Counted from the stretch's first letter, positions 7,556 to 16,921 are shown. The stretch is DNA of 28,867 nt from JBIOHP01 sp044449065 (GCA_044449065.1 JBIOHP010000038.1:1-28867); one strand, 5' to 3'. The notes: generated by a model from the letters alone, not told the origin. Translations and numbers: made by a program.

Positions 7556-7945
7556 ATGGACGAGAATTATTCCTGTAATTTATGCGTCAAAATATCATTT
7601 GATCTTCACAGCCCTAAATCGCTCCGGAATCTTTCGGATGCGCCGAGCACCTACGACGGTGTTTCTAAAAAGTATGAATGGAGAAAGTATGATTTGATGA
7701 GTTATGCAATCGTTCCGAAAAATTTTCTTCCGCACGGCGTGCAAGTGGATATTTATGTTTGCATGGACGAAGATGATCTGGATGATATGGACTTGAAGCA
7801 ATATGTGGGCGATTTTTTTACCAAGTCGATACTTCCGGGGTGGCGGGGTTTTACAATAAATAGTATTACAGAACCGACCGATGAACCGCCCTTTGAAGTC
7901 GGCTGTCCAAAAGTTATGCACAAATCAACTGAAAATACAAATTGA
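7556..7945 (+). CDS. Hypothetical protein downstream of the glutamate dehydrogenase homologue
   Basis: A 129-aa protein with no family I recognise. A strong ribosome-binding site (ggaggag) lies just before the ATG, and the gap to the preceding dehydrogenase gene is 32 bases, so both are probably on one transcript. It has no signal peptide or membrane segment. Visible features are CNLC near the N-terminus (C7, C10), an acidic stretch MDEDDLDDMDLKQY in the middle, and a conserved-looking WRGFTINSITEP followed by VGCPKVM. It reads like a soluble, compact alpha/beta protein. Its place directly behind a dehydrogenase lacking its catalytic lysine makes a partner or regulatory role possible, but nothing in the sequence proves it. 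Confidence 0.75.
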   Translation: MDENYSCNLCVKISFDLHSPKSLRNLSDAPSTYDGVSKKYEWRKYDLMSYAIVPKNFLPHGVQVDIYVCMDEDDLDDMDLKQYVGDFFTKSILPGWRGFTINSITEPTDEPPFEVGCPKVMHKSTENTN

Positions 7946-8100
7946 GAATCGCGGCAGTGAATTATTTTAACCGCATAGTATTAAACGAAATTACACTACC
8001 CGGAGTGAACCACGAAGGCAGCCAATCTCCGGAGAACCGTTGTACGCGAGACGTGTCGTCAGCGATAACAATCGAACTTTGAATATAAGGATTAACTATT

Positions 8101-10404
<2,304 letters not shown>

Positions 10405-10429
10405 ATAATATAGAGTGAAAGGAAAAACC

Positions 10430-10687
10430 ATGGATATTAAAATTATCGGAATTTCGTGTCCGAAGACGGAGCGAACCTTCCTCAATGCCCAGGTTGCAGC
10501 AGGCGAATGGGGCTTTGAGGATCAGGTTCAATTGATTACCGATATTAATGTAATCACAAAATACGGTATCGTCCATATGCCTGCCGTTTTTATCAATCAT
10601 AAAGAGAAAGCATCGGGAAGAATCCCCAGTCTTTATGAAATGCGAAAATGGATCAAGGACGAGATCGATCAGGAAGTTGCTGCCTGA
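10430..10687 (+). CDS. Thioredoxin-like miniprotein lacking the second active-site cysteine
   Basis: An 85-aa thioredoxin-fold protein resembling the 'small redox-active disulfide protein 2' group. The beta-alpha-beta opening IKIIGISCPKT carries C10 where that group has C-x2-C, but the second position is threonine (CPKT), so an intramolecular disulfide cannot form. The cis-proline loop (VHMPAVFIN) and the terminal SGRIPSLYEMRKWI are conserved. An upstream in-frame GTG at 10415 is possible, but aaagga at 10418-10423 points to the ATG at 10430. It lies 25 bases after the malic enzyme gene, so is probably co-transcribed. A single-cysteine thioredoxin fold could act through glutathionylation-like or mixed disulfide chemistry, or as a binding protein. 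Function is unknown. Confidence 0.75.
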   Translation: MDIKIIGISCPKTERTFLNAQVAAGEWGFEDQVQLITDINVITKYGIVHMPAVFINHKEKASGRIPSLYEMRKWIKDEIDQEVAA

Positions 10688-10769
10688 AGAGGTTGCAGTA
10701 AACACGGAGTTAGAAACCGTATTATTTTTTTACATCGATGTGAGCCATCGAATTCATTGAAAAACCATT

Positions 10770-10786
10770 TTGCGCTGGTTGCGCAA
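10770..10786 (+). promoter_or_regulatory. Small hairpin abutting a ribosome-binding site
   Basis: A 6-bp perfect stem ttgcgc (10770-10775) / gcgcaa (10781-10786) with a 5-base loop ends exactly at the aaggggg ribosome-binding site (10785-10791) of the secreted-protein gene starting at 10798. It could modulate translation, or be chance. Confidence 0.3.
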
Positions 10787-10797
10787 GGGGGTGTGTG

Positions 10798-11508
10798 ATG
10801 AAATCGTTCACGCGTGTATTGGTCATAGCATGTTTTACAATTTCCCTGTTTCCGGGGTTGAACAAACTCATAGGGCAGGAAAAAATTACTGGCGTCTATA
10901 GCGTCTTTGCGAAGGATAAGGTGATTCAAACGGATTCATATGAAATTACCCCCGGCAAAACCTACATAGATGATATGAAGGGAATCGCCGGCGGTGAATC
11001 GGATCGCCGGTATGAAATGACGTTGGACAACAATAAATTTCAGTCGATGGAAAAGAAAGTCGCTGGAATTGTCGTGTCCTCTATTAAGTATTCGGCAAAG
11101 ATGTTTTCATTCTATGATAATGACGCAATGAGCGGCATGCTTGCAGATGAAACGAATCCGCCGGTTTTTGAAGCGGCTGCATTTTCTCATTACGCGCTTC
11201 TGGTTGATTTATATCAGAAGACAGGGGACGGAAAACAAACAGTATCGGTTGTAATTCCGGCCCTGCAGGATTTAATAAATGTAGAAATAGAGCGGCATGG
11301 CTCCGATGCGTTCAACATTGGCGAACAATCGCTGACGGCAACGCATTACCGGTTCGCCATCGGGAAAAAACGCGAGACAGTAAATCTTTGGACGGATAAC
11401 CATAAGGTTATTGCAATTTATCTCGCTTCGAATGATCGATTCGTCGTCGATAATTCGTATCCGAATCTCTATGAGAGCATTAAAAAAGTAATTAACAGAG
11501 CAATGTAA
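10798..11508 (+). CDS. Secreted hypothetical protein within the oxidoreductase operon
   Basis: A 236-aa protein with a probable N-terminal signal peptide (VLVIACFTISLFPGLNKLIG, cleavage near residue 25-30). The mature part is soluble and has no recognised catalytic motif. It contains several YEMTLDNNKFQSM- and VNLWTDNHKVIAIYLAS-like strand-turn-strand stretches, suggesting a beta-rich exported protein such as the DUF4412/LolA-like folds, but I cannot assign a family with confidence. The start is the ATG at 10798 behind aaggggg; a GTG one codon earlier is also in frame. Its product is exported while the flanking genes encode cytoplasmic enzymes, and the gap to the ferredoxin gene is only 19 bases, so it is probably co-transcribed with them. 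Confidence 0.75.
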   Translation: MKSFTRVLVIACFTISLFPGLNKLIGQEKITGVYSVFAKDKVIQTDSYEITPGKTYIDDMKGIAGGESDRRYEMTLDNNKFQSMEKKVAGIVVSSIKYSAKMFSFYDNDAMSGMLADETNPPVFEAAAFSHYALLVDLYQKTGDGKQTVSVVIPALQDLINVEIERHGSDAFNIGEQSLTATHYRFAIGKKRETVNLWTDNHKVIAIYLASNDRFVVDNSYPNLYESIKKVINRAM

Positions 11509-11527
11509 TATTTACTAGGAATCCATT

Positions 11528-11860
11528 ATGGCAAACATCCGCGGCACTGTAAATTTTGATATCGAGACGTGCAAAGGGTGCGAGTTGTGTATCGAAGCTT
11601 GCCCCCAGGAGAGTATAGCGCTCTCGAAGGAAATCAACGCCATCGGTTATCATTACGCGGTATTAATTCAGGATAATTGCACCGGATGCGTCAACTGCGC
11701 GCTTGTCTGTCCCGATGCAGTCATTACTGTCTATCGGGCAAAGAAAAAATCTTCATCGAACATGAACCCTGAAAAAGAACCTATCGCAATTATCAGTAAA
11801 GTTAACAGCAATATCAAGGTCACGGTAAACGACGTACCGGACGGAGGAGTTGAAATATGA
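11528..11860 (+). CDS. korD: 2-oxoacid:ferredoxin oxidoreductase, ferredoxin-like delta subunit
   Basis: A 110-aa 2x[4Fe-4S] ferredoxin-like subunit. Two complete cluster motifs are present: CKGCELCIEACP (C15, C18, C21, C25) and CTGCVNCALVCP (C51, C54, C57, C61). A hydrophilic C-terminal tail of about 40 residues is of unknown role. In four-subunit 2-oxoacid oxidoreductases this subunit passes electrons from the thiamine-dependent active site to free ferredoxin. The stop overlaps the start of the alpha-subunit gene as ATGA, a sign of translational coupling and equal expression. Whether the complex prefers 2-oxoglutarate, 2-oxobutyrate or branched-chain 2-oxoacids is not decided by this subunit. 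Confidence 0.9.
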   Translation: MANIRGTVNFDIETCKGCELCIEACPQESIALSKEINAIGYHYAVLIQDNCTGCVNCALVCPDAVITVYRAKKKSSSNMNPEKEPIAIISKVNSNIKVTVNDVPDGGVEI

Positions 11861-12984
11861 ACGAAGTAAAATTAATGAAAGGCAACGAAGCGTTAGCCGA
11901 AGCCGTTATCCGGTCGGGATGCCAGGGATATTTCGGGTATCCTATCACGCCGCAATCTGAGATTTTAGAATATTTAGCCGATGAAGGACGTAAACGCGGC
12001 ATGGTGGTTATGCAGGTTGAGAGCGAGTTGGCGGCGATCAATATGGTGTACGGAGCCGGCGGCTCAGGAGCTCGTGTTATGACTTCTTCATCAAGTCCGG
12101 GCATCAGTTTAATGCAAGAGGGTTTATCCTATATTGCCTGCGCTGAGATTCCGTGCCTCGTCGTGAACGTGAACAGGGGTGGTCCCGGTCTGGGAACCAT
12201 TCAACCTTCGCAGGGCGATTATTTTCAGGCAACGAAGGGCGGCGGACATGGCGATTACCATCTCATCGTACTGGCGCCATGCAGCGTTCAAGAAATGGCG
12301 GACATGGTTTACGAGGGATTCGATTTAGCGGATAAATATAGGAATCCCGTAATGATTTTGGCTGATGGCGCCTTGGGGCAGATGATGGAAAAAGTTTCCT
12401 TCAAGAATTATAATCCCGAAGAACACAAAATTCCAAAACCGTGGGCTACGGTAGGCAAACCACCCACGCGGGAAAGAAATATTCTCACATCGTTGCATAT
12501 CCAGCCGGAAAAGATGCAAGAGATCAATCTTAAATTGCAGTCGAAATATCAATACATTACCGACGAAGAAACGCGCTTCCAGACTATCAACACCGATGAC
12601 GCGGATATTGTTGTGGTCGCGTATGGATTGGCTGCCCGTATCGCGCAGCGCGCGGCTGAACTCGCCCGCATCAACGGACTCAATGTCGGTGTGATGCGTC
12701 CCGTCACCCTCTGGCCCTATCCGTACAAAATTCTTCATGAATTGCGAAAAAAGGTCAAGGGAATGCTTGTCGTTGAAATGAATGCCGGACAGATGATCGA
12801 AGATGTGCGTTTAGGCATCGAAGGAAAAATTCCAGTCGAATTTTTCGGGAAAATGGGCGGAATCATCCCCTCTCCCGAAGAGATCGAACAATATCTGAAG
12901 GAGTATGCCGGCAGACTCGGAATCAAGGTCTCGCACAAACAAACCGGAAATAAAAAACCAACCCTTGAACACGAAAAAGTATAA
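11857..12984 (+). CDS. korA: 2-oxoacid:ferredoxin oxidoreductase, alpha subunit (KorA/VorB type)
   Basis: A 375-aa alpha subunit, containing the pyrimidine-binding and transketolase C-terminal-like domains of the thiamine-diphosphate oxidoreductases. The substrate-loop motif GYFGYPITPQSEI lies near the N-terminus, followed by VESELAAINMVYGAGGSGAR (the E-x-E-x-A cofactor region) and the family stretch PSQGDYFQATKGGGHGDY. These are typical of the subfamily annotated as VorB or KorA. With the beta and gamma subunits it decarboxylates 2-oxoacids to acyl-CoA, CO2 and reduced ferredoxin. It overlaps the ferredoxin subunit gene by 4 bases and precedes the beta-subunit gene by 15 bases (gaggaaa ribosome-binding site). 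Substrate class (2-oxoglutarate versus 2-oxoisovalerate or 2-oxobutyrate) is uncertain. The adjacent methionine gamma-lyase and glutamate dehydrogenase homologue make 2-oxobutyrate and 2-oxoglutarate plausible. Confidence 0.92.
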   Translation: MNEVKLMKGNEALAEAVIRSGCQGYFGYPITPQSEILEYLADEGRKRGMVVMQVESELAAINMVYGAGGSGARVMTSSSSPGISLMQEGLSYIACAEIPCLVVNVNRGGPGLGTIQPSQGDYFQATKGGGHGDYHLIVLAPCSVQEMADMVYEGFDLADKYRNPVMILADGALGQMMEKVSFKNYNPEEHKIPKPWATVGKPPTRERNILTSLHIQPEKMQEINLKLQSKYQYITDEETRFQTINTDDADIVVVAYGLAARIAQRAAELARINGLNVGVMRPVTLWPYPYKILHELRKKVKGMLVVEMNAGQMIEDVRLGIEGKIPVEFFGKMGGIIPSPEEIEQYLKEYAGRLGIKVSHKQTGNKKPTLEHEKV

Positions 12985-12999
12985 AGCTCAGAGGAAACT

Positions 13000-13833
13000 A
13001 TGAATGAATTAGCGGTAAATCTTGAAGAACTCGATTGTGTATGGGTGAAACCCGATACCCTTACATCGACACGGATGCATTATTGCCCCGGCTGCGGACA
13101 CGGTGTAGCGCACAAAATATTAATGGAAGTCATAAATGAAAGCAAGATACAGAGCGAAACGATCGGGGTTGCTCCGGTGGGATGTTCCGTCTTTGCGTAT
13201 AACTATTTAAATGTCGATATGCAGGAAGCTGCCCACGGGCGCGCCGCTGCGGTCGCCACCGGAATCAAACGGATGCATCCGGATAAATATGTGTTTTCCT
13301 ATCAAGGCGATGGCGATCTTGCGGCGATCGGCACAGCGGAAACAATCCATGCCGCAAACCGAGGCGAGAATATTCTCGTCATCTTTATCAATAACGCAAT
13401 TTACGGAATGACCGGCGGGCAAATGGCTCCGACGTCACTCATTGGAATGAAAACCAGCACAACTCCCGAAGGGCGCCAGGTAAGTACCCAGGGATTTCCA
13501 TTTAAAATTACCGATCTGATGGCGATGCTTCCGGGGACGTACTATGTTACGCGTCAGTCTGTTCACACCCCGAATGCCGTTCGTCAATGCAAGAAGGCAA
13601 TTCAGAAAGCTTTCCAGCATCAGAAAGAGAAGAAAGGATATTGTTTGATCGAGATCGTGTCAAACTGTCCCTCCGGATGGAAACTTACGCCTCTGCAAGC
13701 GAATGAGTGGATGGTGAAGAACATGTTTCCGGTCTACCCCATGGGCGATTTAAAAGTGGATGGCAAGATGGTCGATATCCCAAAAACAACGATACCTGTT
13801 ACAGATCAAAAGAAGAGAGGAGTAAACGCATAA
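13000..13833 (+). CDS. korB: 2-oxoacid:ferredoxin oxidoreductase, beta (TPP-binding) subunit
   Basis: A 277-aa thiamine-diphosphate-binding subunit. The cofactor motif GDGD (103-106) is followed 25 residues later by NNAIYGMTGGQ (131-141), the classic GDG...NN signature that holds the Mg2+-diphosphate. The N-terminal MHYCPGCGHG (C29, C32) and VGCSVFAYNY (C62) supply the cysteines that in beta subunits of this family bind or neighbour the internal [4Fe-4S] cluster. The length is usual for KorB/VorA. The stop overlaps the gamma-subunit start as TAATG, so translation is probably coupled. A gaggaaa ribosome-binding site lies 7 bases before its ATG. Confidence 0.93.
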   Translation: MNELAVNLEELDCVWVKPDTLTSTRMHYCPGCGHGVAHKILMEVINESKIQSETIGVAPVGCSVFAYNYLNVDMQEAAHGRAAAVATGIKRMHPDKYVFSYQGDGDLAAIGTAETIHAANRGENILVIFINNAIYGMTGGQMAPTSLIGMKTSTTPEGRQVSTQGFPFKITDLMAMLPGTYYVTRQSVHTPNAVRQCKKAIQKAFQHQKEKKGYCLIEIVSNCPSGWKLTPLQANEWMVKNMFPVYPMGDLKVDGKMVDIPKTTIPVTDQKKRGVNA

Positions 13834-14390
13834 TGACGAACGAAATTTTATTTGCCGGTTTTGGGGGACAGGGAGTGCTTTCCATGGGCATGACTCTTGC
13901 GTATGCCGGAATGATAGAAGGGAAAGAAATTTCCTGGATGCCGTCGTATGGTCCCGAGATGCGCGGCGGTACGGCGAATTGCATCGTCATCGTTTCGGAT
14001 AAGTTCATCAGCTCGCCCATCGTCACAAAATTCGACATGGTAGTGGCGTTGAACCAGCCATCGATTGATAAATTTGAAAAAGCAGTCCGGCCGAACGGTA
14101 TTTTTATTTATGACAGCGATAATGCTATTATCCCGCCCTCGCGAACAGATATTACAGTGGTTCCGGTGCCGGCGGATACCGAAGCCGCCAAATTGAAAAA
14201 TTTGAAGGTAAAGAATATGATTATGCTCGGAGCAATGCTGAGTGTTGCTGAGATTGTCAAAGTTGCATCCGTGAGCAAAGCGCTCGAACAGGTGCTGCCC
14301 GAGCGGTATCATCATCTTCTCCCCGTCAATCGCCGGGCGCTTGACCGCGGAGCGGAACTTGTTATTGAAACTGCCACACCAGTTGTTTAA
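13833..14390 (+). CDS. korC: 2-oxoacid:ferredoxin oxidoreductase, gamma subunit
   Basis: A 185-aa gamma subunit. The N-terminal glycine-rich motif ILFAGFGGQGVLSMG (5-19) and the family signature SYGPEMRGGTANC (38-50) are clear. The chosen ATG (13833) overlaps the beta-subunit stop and has agagagg upstream. A longer in-frame reading from 13707 would overlap the beta subunit by 127 bases and adds no homologous sequence. With the three genes before it, it completes the order delta-alpha-beta-gamma of an anaerobic, oxygen-sensitive oxidoreductase that makes reduced ferredoxin in the cytoplasm. No terminator is visible after it; 13 bases separate it from the next small gene, so transcription probably continues. 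Confidence 0.93.
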   Translation: MTNEILFAGFGGQGVLSMGMTLAYAGMIEGKEISWMPSYGPEMRGGTANCIVIVSDKFISSPIVTKFDMVVALNQPSIDKFEKAVRPNGIFIYDSDNAIIPPSRTDITVVPVPADTEAAKLKNLKVKNMIMLGAMLSVAEIVKVASVSKALEQVLPERYHHLLPVNRRALDRGAELVIETATPVV

Positions 14391-14403
14391 AAAGGATATT
14401 TTT

Positions 14404-14664
14404 ATGGCTTCAGATAAAATTCATTGCGACCAAACATGTAAGGGAATTTGTACATCGCTTGAAGCTGCTTCGGCGGCTGAGTTGAAAGCGATCACGCTGT
14501 ACACCACCTTACGGAATCAGTGCACGTATCCGGAGATCCAGGAAATGCTGGATGTTCTTATCGAGAAACGACGCGAGCTGATCAAGCTCATCGATGATAC
14601 GCAAGTTCAAATGAAACAAAAATTCGAAGTGCTCGATCAAATTCGGGAAAGTTTCACTTCATAA
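14404..14664 (+). CDS. Small helical Cys-bearing protein of unknown function
   Basis: An 86-aa protein starting at the ATG behind aaaggat. The N-terminus carries three evenly spaced cysteines, HCDQTCKGICTS (C8, C12, C16; C-x3-C-x3-C), and a fourth lies at C40. The remaining sequence is predicted as two or three amphipathic helices (AELKAITLYTTLRNQ and EIQEMLDVLIEKRRELIKLID), somewhat like half of a ferritin-like bundle, but without the E-x2-H iron ligands. Its position 13 bases after the gamma-subunit gene suggests co-expression with the oxidoreductase. A role in cluster assembly, electron transfer or complex stability is possible, but I do not recognise the family. Confidence 0.75.
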   Translation: MASDKIHCDQTCKGICTSLEAASAAELKAITLYTTLRNQCTYPEIQEMLDVLIEKRRELIKLIDDTQVQMKQKFEVLDQIRESFTS

Positions 14665-14726
14665 TACTATCTCTACGACCGAAAAGGAAACAGGAAGAAC
14701 ATTTTCATATCGAAAGGATAAATAGT

Positions 14727-15074
14727 ATGGAAACCCAGAAATACTGGCAAGTAATTCAGGAAAAAGTTTGCCAGCGATGTATCGACGGGGACGGTAAAGG
14801 AAATTGTCGCATAGATCCTTCGCATGTTTGCGAATTAAAAGCATATTTTCCTTTGATCCTTGAGGTAGTTAATAGCGTGAGCAGCGAATATATCCAGGAT
14901 TATGTCATTCGACTCCGATCTGTTGTTTGTTCGGAATGCAGTCACCAATCAGAGGACGGACAATGCCGGTTCCGGGACAAAGTGGATTGTGCCCTTGATC
15001 GTTACTACCCGCTCGTGGTTGAAGCGATTGAAGAAGTAAAAAAACAGGAAAAGGCGTCGCGCAAAGCGGTTTAG
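14727..15074 (+). CDS. Cys-rich protein with two tandem C-x2-C-x8-C-x7-C modules
   Basis: A 115-aa protein that is an internal duplication with a 53-residue period. Module 1 has C15, C18, C27 and C35 followed by AYFPLILEVVNSV. Module 2 has C68, C71, C80 and C88 followed by RYYPLVVEAIEEV. The four-cysteine spacing is identical in both, which strongly suggests two equivalent metal or iron-sulfur sites each packed against a hydrophobic helix. No signal peptide is present. The ribosome-binding site is gaaagga. It sits between the oxidoreductase genes and the methionine gamma-lyase gene, in the same direction, with 62- and 67-base gaps. I do not recognise a named family. A ferredoxin-like electron carrier, a zinc protein or an assembly factor are all possible. 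Confidence 0.85.
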   Translation: METQKYWQVIQEKVCQRCIDGDGKGNCRIDPSHVCELKAYFPLILEVVNSVSSEYIQDYVIRLRSVVCSECSHQSEDGQCRFRDKVDCALDRYYPLVVEAIEEVKKQEKASRKAV

Positions 15075-15141
15075 CCCGTCAATTTTCGTCGGCGACGTGG
15101 AATAGTGTAACCAATCTTTCAATCATCGAAAGGCAGCCGGT

Positions 15142-16455
15142 ATGAAGCGGAAGAATAACCAAACAAAAAAATATTCCACGGAGACTAAACTAATTTATGG
15201 GAAAATGGCGACTAAGAAGTGGGATTTCAATCACCACGTCATTCCCCCCATCTCTTCATCGGCAACATTTCGTTTAGATACCGCTAAACGCGGAGCGCAG
15301 GGCTTCGCTGAATTTGCCCATAGCACGAAAGATGAAACAATCACCTCCCGCGCGCCTATCTATATCTACGACCGGTTGGGCGAACCAAACAAGGAACTTC
15401 TGGAAGAAAATCTCGCGATTGCGGAGGAAGGCGAAATTGCGATAACGTATTCCACGGGGATGGCCGCCGTCTCAGCCATACTCGGATCCTTGACCGGCCA
15501 TGGCGATGAAATTATTGCCCACCCGATGTTATATGGTTGCACCTATTCGCTGCTGACGAACTGGTATCCCAGGTTGCAGATCAAAACGAAATTTATTGAT
15601 CTGATGAAGCCGGAAAACCTGACCCATGCTATCAATCCCCAGACTCGTGTTATCTATTTTGAATCACCCGTTAATCCAACGCTGGATTTGATTGATATTC
15701 GGACGATAGTGAATATCGTTAAAAAGGCAAATGAACGCCGGTCTAAAATGCGTAAGATTTATGTCGTCATTGATAATACGTTCGCGAGTCCCTATTGTCA
15801 GCGTCCGCTTTCCATGGGCGCGGATTTTTCCGTGAGTTCTTTGACGAAATCAATTTGCGGCTTCGGGACCGATATGGGAGGGGTGGTGGTGGGTCCAAAG
15901 TGGAGCTATGACATCCTTATGTTGTATCGCAAAGATTTCGGCGGAACGTTGGCGGCAAAAAGCGCATGGCCCATTCTTGTGTATGGTTTGCCGAGTTTAC
16001 CGGTACGAATGCGGAGACAAATGGAAACCGCTCACGAGGTAGCATCCTTCCTGGAGAATCATCCCGCGGTTGAATTTGTCGCGTACCCGGGTCTGCCGTC
16101 ATTCAAGCAATCCGCGCTTGCTAAAATCCAGATGCGCGACTACAATGGAAATTTTGCGCCGGGCGGCATTATTTGGTTTTCATTGAAAGGGAAAAACGCA
16201 AAAGCCCAGCGGGATAAAGGCGAAGCATTCATCAATTATCTTGCTCACCATGCATATTCAATAACGCTTGCAGTAAGTCTCGGGCACATCAGGACTCTTG
16301 TCGAGCATCCCAGTTCGATGACTCATTCTGCGATTCCTTTAATTGAACAGGTCGCCAAAGGGTTACAGCCCGGCGGCATTCGTTTATCGATTGGTTTGGA
16401 AACTGCCGAGGATCTTCTCCTCGATATATCTTGCGCTCTTGATCACCTGCCTTGA
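15142..16455 (+). CDS. megL: Methionine gamma-lyase-like PLP enzyme (Cys/Met metabolism family)
   Basis: A 437-aa enzyme of the Cys/Met-metabolism PLP family (fold type I). Cofactor-binding residues are visible: STGMAAV (104-110) for phosphate binding, D211 in IDNTFASPY for the pyridine nitrogen, and K236 in SSLTKSICGFG for the Schiff base. LYGCTYSLL (Y131, C133) matches the Tyr/Cys pair typical of methionine gamma-lyase, which converts methionine to 2-oxobutyrate, methanethiol and ammonia. The usual YSRLGNPT motif reads YDRLGEPN, so reaction specificity is not certain; cystathionine gamma-lyase/synthase or O-acylhomoserine activity is the alternative. An N-terminal extension of about 20 residues precedes the domain. 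The ribosome-binding site is gaaagg. It ends the catabolic block, followed by a strong 30-base palindrome. Confidence 0.85.
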   Translation: MKRKNNQTKKYSTETKLIYGKMATKKWDFNHHVIPPISSSATFRLDTAKRGAQGFAEFAHSTKDETITSRAPIYIYDRLGEPNKELLEENLAIAEEGEIAITYSTGMAAVSAILGSLTGHGDEIIAHPMLYGCTYSLLTNWYPRLQIKTKFIDLMKPENLTHAINPQTRVIYFESPVNPTLDLIDIRTIVNIVKKANERRSKMRKIYVVIDNTFASPYCQRPLSMGADFSVSSLTKSICGFGTDMGGVVVGPKWSYDILMLYRKDFGGTLAAKSAWPILVYGLPSLPVRMRRQMETAHEVASFLENHPAVEFVAYPGLPSFKQSALAKIQMRDYNGNFAPGGIIWFSLKGKNAKAQRDKGEAFINYLAHHAYSITLAVSLGHIRTLVEHPSSMTHSAIPLIEQVAKGLQPGGIRLSIGLETAEDLLLDISCALDHLP

Positions 16456-16480
16456 TAGTCAGATTGATTAATAAATAACC

Positions 16481-16510
16481 AATGTGATTTTCAAGTTTGA
16501 AAATCACATT
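16481..16510. repeat. 30-bp near-perfect palindrome after the methionine gamma-lyase gene
   Basis: The arms aatgtgattttcaa (16481-16494) and ttgaaaatcacatt (16497-16510) are perfectly complementary across 14 pairs with only a 2-base centre. It starts 25 bases after the stop codon. It is AT-rich and is not followed by a T-run, so it is an atypical terminator. As a duplex it also has the dyad symmetry expected of a dimeric repressor site, and it lies upstream of feoA (start 16664). Confidence 0.7.
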
Positions 16511-16578
16511 ATAAGGATTATCAATACTGATATCTAGTACATCCAATCTCCTTTGATTATTACGTTATTTAGATTAAT

Positions 16579-16597
16579 TCTAAATTATAAATTTAGA
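16579..16597. promoter_or_regulatory. Candidate operator upstream of feoAB
   Basis: A perfect inverted repeat, tctaaat (16579-16585) and atttaga (16591-16597), around a 5-base centre, 67 bases before feoA. Ferrous-iron uptake genes are commonly controlled by Fur- or DtxR-type dimers that bind 19-bp AT-rich dyads of this size. The sequence does not match the classical E. coli Fur box closely, so the regulator is unknown. Its right half is part of an 11-mer also found upstream of two other genes. Confidence 0.45.
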
Positions 16598-16663
16598 GAT
16601 TTTATGGCATAATCGTTGTACGTAGAATGGTACATGTGATTGAATTCCGAAGGAAAGTTTCTA

Positions 16664-16921
16664 ATGACAAATCCAAAACACGATAGATTGGTACCATTAT
16701 TTGGCATAACCCCGGGTTCATGGGTGAAAATTACGTCGCTCCCCATGGATATCATCGGCGCTAGATTTATTCGGCTGGGCATTACCCCCGGATCAAAAGT
16801 GAAATGTATTGAGCGATTACCGGGAGGTACGATCGTTATTCAAAAGAAACGCCAGCAAATTGCCATAGGTCATTTATTGGCTAAGCAGATTATTGTGTGT
16901 CTCCTTGGCGTCAACGAGTAA
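16664..16921 (+). CDS. feoA: Ferrous iron transport protein A
   Basis: An 85-aa FeoA, a small SH3-like beta-barrel protein that works in the cytoplasm with the FeoB permease. The visible core is DIIGARFIRLGITPGSKVKCIERLPGGTIVIQ, the typical LGITPGxxV loop and hydrophobic barrel strands. An in-frame TTG at 16640 would lengthen it by eight residues, but gaaggaaag just before the ATG supports 16664. The stop lies 17 bases before feoB, so both are one operon. Control by iron through the inverted repeat at 16579-16597 is plausible. The preceding long gap and palindromes make this the first gene of its transcript. Confidence 0.9.
   Translation: MTNPKHDRLVPLFGITPGSWVKITSLPMDIIGARFIRLGITPGSKVKCIERLPGGTIVIQKKRQQIAIGHLLAKQIIVCLLGVNE

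Noticed and set aside
7946..8100. A structured leader or riboswitch before the malic enzyme gene
   Set aside because: Only short complementary pieces (ccggag / ctccgg) are visible and no known riboswitch core is recognised.
13707..13832. Longer N-terminus for the gamma subunit
   Set aside because: It would overlap the beta-subunit gene extensively; the TAATG overlap at 13833 and the family start MTNEILFAGFGGQG fit better.
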